Shown here: positions 12,785 to 18,281 of the stretch, one piece after another
Position numbering within the stretch: position 1 is the first letter of the stretch
Layout: the number at the start of each line of letters is the position of its first letter
Assembly (NCBI GenBank): GCA_023462275.1
Contig: JAEWYD010000402.1
Coordinates: forward strand, 1 to 18,281
DNA length: 18,281 nt
Reading direction: 5' to 3'
From: Actinomycetes bacterium
GTDB taxonomy: Bacteria > Actinomycetota > Actinomycetes > Actinomycetales > Cellulomonadaceae
The notes under the pieces: generated by a model
Databases searched by the model: none
Told to the model about the DNA's origin: nothing
Seen by the model: only the letters and a program-made list of their open reading frames with translations
Position numbers and translations under genes: made by a program

Positions 12785-13546
12785 GTGTACGCGACGGAGC
12801 GGCAGCAGGAGATCCTCACGTGGGCGCGCCGTGACGGCCGCGTCGACGTGAAGGGGCTCGCCGACGCGCTCGACGTGACGCCGGAGACCGTGCGCCGCGA
12901 CCTCACCGCCCTCGAGCGCCGCGGGCTCCTGCGCCGCGTGCACGGCGGGGCGATCCCGGTCGAGCGCCTCGGCTTCGAGCCGGCCGTGGCCGACCGCGAG
13001 GGGCGGATGGCCGGCCAGAAGGAGCGGATCGCCAAGGCGGCCCTGGACGAGCTGCCAGACGGCGGCTCCATCATCCTCGATGCCGGCACGACGACGATCC
13101 GCCTCGCCGAGCTGCTGCCCACCGACCGCGAGCTCACCGTCGTCACGCACGGGCTGCCGATCGCCATGCTCCTGGCGACCCGGGGCAACATCACGCTGCA
13201 CCTGCTCGGCGGCACCGTCCGCGGCCGGACGCTCGCCGCCGTCGGGCCGTGGGCGGAGCGTGCGATGGCGGACGTGTACGCCGACGTCGCGTTCCTCGGC
13301 ACCAACGGCATCACGGCCGAGCGCGGCCTCACGACGCCGGACCTGGCGGAGGCCGGCGTCAAGCGCGCGCTCGTGGCGGCGGCGCGGCGCACCGTCGTCC
13401 TCACCGACCACACGAAGTTCGGCCGCGCTGACTTCGCGCAGGTCGCCCCGCTGTCGGCGATCGACACGGTCATCACGGACTCCGAGCTCGAGCCCGAGCT
13501 CGTCGACGAGATCGAGGCCGCCGGGCCGCGGGTGGTGCGGGCGTGA
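12785..13546 (+). CDS. DeoR/GlpR-family transcriptional repressor of the PTS operon
   Basis: This is a 253-residue regulator. The N-terminal DeoR HTH (1-58) has RQQEILTWARRDGRVDVKGLADAL and the family signature VTPETVRRDLTALERRGLLRRVHGGA. The C-terminal sugar-phosphate-binding domain (about 75-235) includes IILDAGTTTIRLAELL, LLGGTVRGRTLAAVGPWAE and VVLTDHTKFGR. Family members are usually repressors released by a phosphorylated sugar, often the product of the local pathway such as fructose-1-phosphate. GTG at 12785 follows GAGGGG by 4 bases. A TTG at 12695 with AGGAG 6 bases upstream is also in frame and would add 30 residues, but their codons (AGA, ACA, TTG, CAA) are unlike the rest, so I reject it. 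It is first in the operon and probably regulates it and itself. Confidence 0.93.
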   Translation: MYATERQQEILTWARRDGRVDVKGLADALDVTPETVRRDLTALERRGLLRRVHGGAIPVERLGFEPAVADREGRMAGQKERIAKAALDELPDGGSIILDAGTTTIRLAELLPTDRELTVVTHGLPIAMLLATRGNITLHLLGGTVRGRTLAAVGPWAERAMADVYADVAFLGTNGITAERGLTTPDLAEAGVKRALVAAARRTVVLTDHTKFGRADFAQVAPLSAIDTVITDSELEPELVDEIEAAGPRVVRA

Positions 13547-13611
13547 CCGCCGCCGCGCCGCTCCCGGACGGCCCCACCACGACGTCCACGGACGTCCCAC
13601 GAAGGAGAGAG

Positions 13612-14652
13612 ATGAACGTCTTCCGCTTCTACGCCCCCGGCGACGTGCGCCTGGAGGACGCCCCCGAGCCCGAGGTCGGGCCCGGCGAGGTCAAGATCCG
13701 GGTGCGGGCGTGCTCCATGTGCGGCACGGACGTCAAGATCGCGAGCGCCGGCCACATCCGGATCGTGCCCCCGCGCGTCATGGGCCACGAGATCGCCGGC
13801 GAGGTGGTCGAGGTCGGCGAGGGCGTCGAGGGCTGGGCCGCGGGGGACCGCGTGCAGGTCATCGCCGCGATCCCGTGCGGCACCTGCGAGTTCTGCCGGG
13901 CGGGCGCGATGACGATCTGTCCGAACCAGGTCTCGATGGGCTACGACTTCGAGGGCGGCTTCGCCCCGTACATGATCGTCCCCAAGGTCGTGCTCGACGT
14001 CGACGGCCTCAACCGCATCCCGGAGAACGTCTCGTTCGCCGAGGCCAGCGTCGCGGAGCCCTTCGCCTGCGCGATCAACGCCCAGGAGATCGTGAACGTG
14101 CACGAGGGCGACGACGTCGTCGTCGTGGGCTCCGGCCCGATCGGCTGCATCCACGTCCGCCTCGCCCGCGCACGCGGCGCCCGGCGCGTCGTGCTCGTCG
14201 AGCTCAGCCGCACGCGGCTCGACCTGGCCGCGTCGTTCGTGCACCCCGACCTGGCCGTCTGCGCCAGCGAGGAGGACCCGATCGAGGCCGTGAAGGCGTT
14301 CTTCGACGGCAAGGGCGCCACGGTCGTGATCACCGCGGCGGCGTCGGGCGCGGCGCAGGAGCAGGCGCTCCAGATGCTCGCACCGCAGGGCCGCGTCAGC
14401 TTCTTCGGCGGCCTGCCGAAGGACAAGCCTACCATCACCCTCGACTCGAACCTCGTGCACTACCGCGAGCTCACGATCGTCGGGGCCAACGGGTCGAGCC
14501 CCGCGCACAACAAGCAGGCGCTCGCCCACATCGCCGACGGCAGCGTGCCGGTGGCGGACCTCATCACCCACCGTCTCCCGCTCGACCGCGTCGCCGAGGG
14601 CATCGACATCGTGCGCTCGGGGGCAGGGATCAAGGTCACGGTCGAGCCGTGA
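13612..14652 (+). CDS. Zinc-dependent medium-chain polyol (phosphate) dehydrogenase
   Basis: This is a 346-residue zinc MDR dehydrogenase of the sorbitol/galactitol-phosphate dehydrogenase type. Catalytic zinc ligands are Cys37 (CSMCGTD), His59-Glu60 (GHE) and Glu149 (VAEPFAC). The structural zinc site is Cys89, Cys92, Cys95 and Cys103. The Rossmann motif is VVGSGPIG (171-178), and Glu197 at the end of the next strand favours NAD+. ATG at 13612 is preceded by AAGGAG at 4 bases; an in-frame start at 13543 is unconserved and overlaps deoR. Since it sits in a PTS operon, the likely substrate is a hexitol phosphate made by the next genes. Whether the product is fructose-1-phosphate, fructose-6-phosphate or tagatose-6-phosphate cannot be read from sequence. 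Confidence 0.9.
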   Translation: MNVFRFYAPGDVRLEDAPEPEVGPGEVKIRVRACSMCGTDVKIASAGHIRIVPPRVMGHEIAGEVVEVGEGVEGWAAGDRVQVIAAIPCGTCEFCRAGAMTICPNQVSMGYDFEGGFAPYMIVPKVVLDVDGLNRIPENVSFAEASVAEPFACAINAQEIVNVHEGDDVVVVGSGPIGCIHVRLARARGARRVVLVELSRTRLDLAASFVHPDLAVCASEEDPIEAVKAFFDGKGATVVITAAASGAAQEQALQMLAPQGRVSFFGGLPKDKPTITLDSNLVHYRELTIVGANGSSPAHNKQALAHIADGSVPVADLITHRLPLDRVAEGIDIVRSGAGIKVTVEP

Positions 14653-14657
14653 CGTCC

Positions 14658-14706
14658 GCCGGCCGCTCGCGGCCGGCAACCGGCCCGGTGAACTCCCACC
14701 GGGCCG
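14658..14706. terminator. Two tandem GC hairpins inside the PTS operon
   Basis: GCCGGCCGC (14658-14666) / GCGGCCGGC (14669-14677) has a 2-base loop. It is followed by CGGCCCGGTG (14681-14690) / CACCGGGCCG (14697-14706) with a 6-base loop; both stems are perfect. They start 6 bases after the dehydrogenase stop and lie 84 bases before the EIICB start. They may attenuate or process the transcript rather than end it. Confidence 0.55.
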
Positions 14707-14789
14707 ACGCGCAGCAGCAGGTCAACGACGATCACCGCCGCCCCGGGCCCCCGCCCGGTCGCGCACCACCACGATGGGAGTGTGAGCCC

Positions 14790-16421
14790 GTGTCCGCTAC
14801 GACGGCACCGGTGCCCGGCACCACCTCCACGGCCAAGGCCATCCAGGTCCGGCTGCAGAGGTTCGGCGCCTTTGCGAGCAGCCTGATCATGCCCAACCTC
14901 CCGGCCTTCCTGGCCTGGGGCCTCATCACGACGCTCTTCATCGCGAAGGGCTGGGCGCCCAACGGCATCCTCGGCGGCTGGGGCGAGGTGGACGCCAACG
15001 GCTGGCAGGGCGCCGCTACGCAGCTCGCGACCGCCGACGACGGCACGACGTTCGTGCAGTACGTCGGCATGGTCGGGCCGATGATCACGTACCTGCTCCC
15101 GCTGCTGCTCGCGAACACGGGCGGCCGCGTGGTCTACGGCACCCGCGGCGCGGTCGTCGCCTCGATCGTCGCCCTCGGCATGATCGTCGGCAGCACCGTC
15201 CCGATGTTCCTCGGCGCGATGATCGTCGGTCCGCTGGCGGCGTGGGTCATGAAGAAGATCGACGCGATCTGGGCGGGGAAGGTCCGGCCCGGCTTCGAGA
15301 TGCTCGTCGACATGTTCTCGGCGGGCATCGTGAGCGCAGCGATGGCGATCGGGGCGTTCTTCGGGTTCGCGCCGATCATCACCAACGTGTCGACGTGGCT
15401 CGGCGACGTCGTGAACTGGATGGCCGACCACAGCCTCCTGCCGCTCATGAGCGTCATCGTGGAGCCCGCCAAGGTGCTGTTCCTCAACAACGCGATCGGC
15501 AACGGCGCCCTCGTCCCGCTCGGGCTCCAGCAGGTGCACGACGACGGCAAGTCGCTGCTCTTCCTCGTCGAGGCGAACCCGGGCCCCGGCCTCGGCATCC
15601 TCATGGCGTTCACGCTGTTCGGTGTCGGCGCAGCGCGCAGCAGCGCGCCCGGCGCGGCGATCATCCAGTTCTTCGGCGGCATCCACGAGGTGTACTTCCC
15701 GTTCGTCCTGATGAAGCCCACGTTGATCATCGCCGCCATCGCGGGCGGCGCGACCGGCGTCGCCACCATGGCGGCCACCGGCGCCGGCCTGAACACGGCG
15801 GCGGCACCCGGCTCGATCATCGCGGTCTTCGCCGCCACCGAGCGCAACTCCTACGTCGGGGTGATCGCCGCCGTCGTGCTCTCCTTCGCCGTGACCTTCG
15901 TGATCTCGGCAGCCATCCTGCGGGCGTCCCGCAAGCGCGACCTGGAGCGGGGCGAGTCGGGCGACCTGGCCTCCGCGATCGCGCAGACCGAGGTCAACAA
16001 GGGCAAGTCCAGCACCGCGCTCGGCGCGCTCGCGACGGGCGCGGCGGCGGCCACCACCGCCTCGCCGACCGCCGGCGACGCCGCCGGGGCGACGACCGCG
16101 CCCACCGCCGCGACCCGCCCGATCCACTCGATCGTCTTCGCGTGCGACGCCGGCATGGGATCCTCCGCCATGGGCGCGAGCATCCTGCGGGACAAGCTGA
16201 AGAAGGCGGGCCACGCCGACATCACCGTGGTGAACCGGGCGGTGGCGAACCTCGACGACACCGCCGACCTCGTCATCACGCACTCCGAGCTGACCGACCG
16301 CGCCAAGGTGCACGCGCCGAGCGCGCGCCACGTCTCGGTCGAGAACTTCCTGGCCAGCCCGGTCTACGACCAGCTGGTGGCCGAGATCGACGCCGCCGAC
16401 CGCGAGGGGGCGCAGGCGTGA
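14790..16421 (+). CDS. PTS mannitol-type transporter subunit EIICB
   Basis: This is a 543-residue membrane permease that imports a hexitol, probably mannitol, and phosphorylates it during transport. The EIIC domain (about 20-380) has several hydrophobic spans, including FGAFASSLIMPNLPAFLAWG, and the substrate-site motif GGIHEVYFPF with GIHE at 297-300. A flexible Ala/Thr-rich linker (about 405-442) leads to the EIIB domain, whose phosphorylated residue is Cys452 in FACDAGMGSSAMGASILR, a typical MtlA EIIB signature. The GTG start at 14790 follows GGAG by 9 bases. No EIIA is fused, but it is encoded next with a 4-base overlap (GTGA). The MtlA-like signatures suggest mannitol, although a related hexitol is possible. 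Confidence 0.94.
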   Translation: MSATTAPVPGTTSTAKAIQVRLQRFGAFASSLIMPNLPAFLAWGLITTLFIAKGWAPNGILGGWGEVDANGWQGAATQLATADDGTTFVQYVGMVGPMITYLLPLLLANTGGRVVYGTRGAVVASIVALGMIVGSTVPMFLGAMIVGPLAAWVMKKIDAIWAGKVRPGFEMLVDMFSAGIVSAAMAIGAFFGFAPIITNVSTWLGDVVNWMADHSLLPLMSVIVEPAKVLFLNNAIGNGALVPLGLQQVHDDGKSLLFLVEANPGPGLGILMAFTLFGVGAARSSAPGAAIIQFFGGIHEVYFPFVLMKPTLIIAAIAGGATGVATMAATGAGLNTAAAPGSIIAVFAATERNSYVGVIAAVVLSFAVTFVISAAILRASRKRDLERGESGDLASAIAQTEVNKGKSSTALGALATGAAAATTASPTAGDAAGATTAPTAATRPIHSIVFACDAGMGSSAMGASILRDKLKKAGHADITVVNRAVANLDDTADLVITHSELTDRAKVHAPSARHVSVENFLASPVYDQLVAEIDAADREGAQA

Positions 16422-16855
16422 GCGAGGTCCTCGCCCCGGGCGACGTCGTCCTCGCGGCCTCCGCGCCGTCGAAGGAGGCCGCCATCCGGCAGGCCGGCGA
16501 GCTCCTCGTCCGGGCCGGCGCCGTGGACGAGACGTACGTCGCAGCCATGCTGGCCCGCGAGGCGTCGATCTCCACCGCGATGGGCAACTTCCTCGCGATC
16601 CCGCACGGGACCGAGGCGGCCAAGGGCGCGATCAGGCGCTCGGCCCTGTGCCTGGTCCGCTACGACGAGCCGATCGACTGGGCCGGGCAACCGGTGCGCG
16701 TCGTCGTCGGCATCGCGGGCGTGGGCGAGGAGCACCTGGGCATCCTGTCGAGGATCGCCCTCGTGTTCGCCGACGTGGAGCAGGTGCAGCGTGTGCTCGA
16801 CGCGCCGACGGCGGCCGAGGTGTACGCCATCCTGCAACAGGTGAACGAGGAGTGA
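16418..16855 (+). CDS. PTS EIIA component, mannitol/fructose class
   Basis: This is a 145-residue soluble phosphocarrier that takes phosphate from HPr-His and passes it to EIIB Cys452 of the upstream protein. The active-site histidine is His63 in NFLAIPHGT, the standard motif of the fructose-mannitol EIIA class. VGIAGVGEEHLGILSRIALVF (97-117) is also typical. The GTG start at 16418 overlaps the EIICB stop by 4 bases, and GAGG lies about 10 bases upstream, so both subunits should be made in fixed ratio. In many organisms this domain is fused to MtlA; here it is separate. Confidence 0.95.
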   Translation: MSEVLAPGDVVLAASAPSKEAAIRQAGELLVRAGAVDETYVAAMLAREASISTAMGNFLAIPHGTEAAKGAIRRSALCLVRYDEPIDWAGQPVRVVVGIAGVGEEHLGILSRIALVFADVEQVQRVLDAPTAAEVYAILQQVNEE

Positions 16856-16904
16856 GGGAGCGGCCCCACCCCACCCCGCCGCGACCGGAGCCAGGAGACC
16901 CACG

Positions 16905-17855
16905 ATGATCGTCACGGTCACCCCGAACCCGAGCGTCGACCGCGCGCTCGACGTGTGCTGCCTCGCCGTCGGCGAGGTCAACCGGGCGCACGCGACGCAC
17001 GTCCACCCGGGCGGCAAGGGGATCAACGTGTCGCGGGCGCTCGTGGCGCAGGGGCACCGCACGCGGGCCGTGCTGCCGGCGGGCGGGCCGGACGGCGACC
17101 TGCTCGTCCGGCTCCTCACCGAGCAGCACGTCCCCGCGCGGGCGGTCCCGGTCGCGGGGGAGACTCGCTCCAACATCACCCTGGTCGAGCGCAGCGGCGT
17201 CACGACGAAGGTCAACGCACCGGGTCCGGCGCTCGGGCCCGACGACGTGGCGGCCCTCCTCGGCGCGGTCGAGGCCGAGCTGTCCGCCGGTGCGCGGGGC
17301 GTCGTCGGCGCCGGGTCTCTGCCGGCCGACGCCGACGCCGACTTCTTCGTGCGGCTCGCCGCGCTCGCGGGGCGGCACGGCGTGCCCTGCGCGCTCGACA
17401 CCTCCGGCGCGCCGCTCGCGCAGGCGGTGGGGGCGGGTGGGCTCGACGTCGTCAAGCCGAACGACGAGGAGCTCGGCGCCCTGGTGGGCCGCGAGCTCGT
17501 CGTCGTGGGCGACGTGGTGGACGCCGCCCGCTCGGTGATCGCGCGCGGCACCCGACGGGTGCTCGTGAGCCTGGGTGCGCACGGCGCGGTGCTGGTGGCC
17601 GCCGACGGCGTCTGGTGGGCGGGCGGACCGCCGCTCGTCCCGGCGTCCACCGTCGGCGCCGGCGACGCGACGCTGGCCGGCTTCCTCTCCGCCTCGGGCG
17701 AGGAGCCGCCGGCCCAGCTCGCCACCGCCGTCGCCTGGGGGCGCGCCGCGGTGCTCCTGCCGGGCACGGCCGTCCCCGCACCCGACGACGTCCACCTCGA
17801 CGACGTGCGGGTGGCCGCCGATCCCGACCCCGACCTCGCGCTCAAGGACCTCTGA
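16905..17855 (+). CDS. PfkB-family hexose-phosphate kinase, 1-phosphofructokinase-like
   Basis: This is a 316-residue ribokinase/PfkB-fold kinase. The N-terminus MIVTVTPNPSVDRALDV is that of the 1-phosphofructokinase/tagatose-6-phosphate kinase subgroup. PfkB signature 1 is HPGGKGINVSRALVAQG (34-50) and signature 2 is STVGAGDATLAGFL (248-261), with catalytic Asp254. Members phosphorylate fructose-1-phosphate (FruK), tagatose-6-phosphate (LacC) or fructose-6-phosphate (PfkB). No fructose EII is encoded here, so the substrate is likely whatever the zinc dehydrogenase makes from the imported hexitol phosphate. ATG at 16905 has AGGAG 7 bases upstream; the gap to EIIA is 49 bases. FruK is the best single guess but is not proven. 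Confidence 0.88.
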   Translation: MIVTVTPNPSVDRALDVCCLAVGEVNRAHATHVHPGGKGINVSRALVAQGHRTRAVLPAGGPDGDLLVRLLTEQHVPARAVPVAGETRSNITLVERSGVTTKVNAPGPALGPDDVAALLGAVEAELSAGARGVVGAGSLPADADADFFVRLAALAGRHGVPCALDTSGAPLAQAVGAGGLDVVKPNDEELGALVGRELVVVGDVVDAARSVIARGTRRVLVSLGAHGAVLVAADGVWWAGGPPLVPASTVGAGDATLAGFLSASGEEPPAQLATAVAWGRAAVLLPGTAVPAPDDVHLDDVRVAADPDPDLALKDL

Positions 17856-17925
17856 GGTCCCGGCGCCCGCCCTGACACCCCGTGGCCCGCACCCGCGGCG
17901 CCATCCCTCGGAAGGAACGACAGCG

Positions 17926-18201
17926 ATGTCCCAGCGGACCGTGACCATCGGATCGAAGGTGGGCCTGCACGCGCGGCCGGCGAAGCTCTTCACGCAGGCC
18001 GCCGCGGCGTCCGGCGTGCAGGTCCGGATCGCCAAGGGCGACGGGCCGGCGGTCGACGCGGCGAGCATCCTGCGCGTCATGACGCTCGCGGCCGGGTACG
18101 GCGACGAGGTGACGATCTCGGCCGAGGGCGAGGGCGCGGACGAGGCGCTCGACCGGCTCGCGGACCTGCTCGCGACCGACCTGGACGCGGTGGAGGCATG
18201 A
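17926..18201 (+). CDS. ptsH: Phosphocarrier protein HPr
   Basis: This is a 91-residue HPr that carries phosphate from Enzyme I to EIIA components. The phosphorylated His15 is in VGLHARPAK. The segment AASILRVMTL around Ser47 matches the regulatory serine region of Gram-positive HPr proteins, but actinobacteria generally lack an HPr kinase of the Firmicutes type, so regulation there should not be assumed. ATG at 17926 follows GAAGGA by about 9 bases. The stop overlaps the Enzyme I start (ATGA), and the gap from the kinase is 70 bases. General PTS proteins within the sugar-specific operon suggest that this is the organism's main or only PTS energy-coupling locus; that is inference. Confidence 0.95.
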   Translation: MSQRTVTIGSKVGLHARPAKLFTQAAAASGVQVRIAKGDGPAVDAASILRVMTLAAGYGDEVTISAEGEGADEALDRLADLLATDLDAVEA

Positions 18202-18281
18202 CCGTCCTGCGCGGCGCCGGCGTCGGGCGCGGCGCCGCCATCGGCCCGGTGGCCCGGGCGCACCCCTCGCCGGTGCTGCCG
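18198..18281 (+). CDS. ptsI: PTS Enzyme I (phosphoenolpyruvate-protein phosphotransferase), N-terminal fragment
   Basis: The first 28 codons are present before the window ends. They read MTVLRGAGVGRGAAIGPVAR, matching the start of Enzyme I (L.G.GVS.G.A.GPV.R). Its ATG overlaps the HPr stop codon in ATGA. Enzyme I takes phosphate from phosphoenolpyruvate to an active-site histidine and passes it to HPr. The active site lies outside the window, so the call depends on the N-terminus and the HPr neighbour. Confidence 0.87.
   Translation, partial: MTVLRGAGVGRGAAIGPVARAHPSPVLP

Noticed and set aside
9536..13600. A minus-strand open frame of over 1,300 codons across several genes
   Set aside because: It reads the complement of the phosphatase, guaB3 and DeoR genes and the wrong frame of the exonuclease, with Arg/Pro/Ala-rich low complexity. 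Long chance frames are expected at this GC content.

Overview
The window is a very GC-rich (well over 70% by eye) actinobacterial chromosome segment. The third codon position is almost always G or C, GTG starts are frequent, and ATGA/GTGA/TGATG gene overlaps are common. Gene order matches a block I know from Mycobacterium tuberculosis (tsaB-rimI-tsaD-groES-groEL1-whiB3-...-guaB2-guaB3) and from Streptomyces (groES-groEL1 ... whiD-bldM ... guaB-guaB3). A member of the Micrococcales, perhaps near Cellulomonadaceae, is my best guess; that placement is inference.

Region 1 (1-2337, + strand): the 3' end of tsaB, then rimI and tsaD (tRNA t6A synthesis plus a ribosomal-protein N-acetyltransferase), then a small membrane-anchored protein of unknown function. 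Region 2 (2333-4677, - strand): a THUMP-like class I methyltransferase followed, with overlapping stop and start codons, by a GCS2-type carboxylate-amine ligase. A nested bidirectional hairpin separates regions 1 and 2. Region 3 (4678-7532): groES under a CIRCE-overlapped promoter and closed by a strong hairpin, with no groEL; a WhiB3/WhiD-type iron-sulphur regulator on the - strand; then a MerR-type regulator and a BldM-like orphan response regulator on the + strand. Region 4 (7574-12094): guaB (IMP dehydrogenase, apparently leaderless), an inositol-monophosphatase-family enzyme overlapping its stop codon, a DEDDh exonuclease on the - strand, and guaB3.

Region 5 (12095-12784) is a 690-base stretch with no convincing gene. 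It holds a 21-nt direct repeat, a hairpin, a pair of 124-bp direct repeats (about 95% identical, 162 bp apart), and then an AT-richer leader with candidate promoter and operator boxes. Region 6 (12785-18281, + strand, running off the end) is a sugar-alcohol PTS operon: DeoR-type repressor, zinc medium-chain dehydrogenase, mannitol-type EIICB, EIIA, PfkB/1-phosphofructokinase-type kinase, HPr and the start of Enzyme I.

The operon carries a nearly complete phosphorelay (EI to HPr to EIIA to EIIB) next to its permease, so it could import and phosphorylate a hexitol, oxidise the phosphate to a ketose phosphate, and phosphorylate that again. The usual mannitol partner (MtlD) is replaced here by a zinc dehydrogenase plus a 1-PFK-like kinase. 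This is the best candidate for an undescribed pathway: mannitol-1-phosphate oxidised next to the phosphate would give fructose-1-phosphate, which the kinase could take to fructose-1,6-bisphosphate. The other points worth a second look are the missing groEL, the degenerate sensory domains of the MerR and BldM-like proteins, the His in place of the catalytic Cys in GuaB3, and the repeat-rich gap before deoR.
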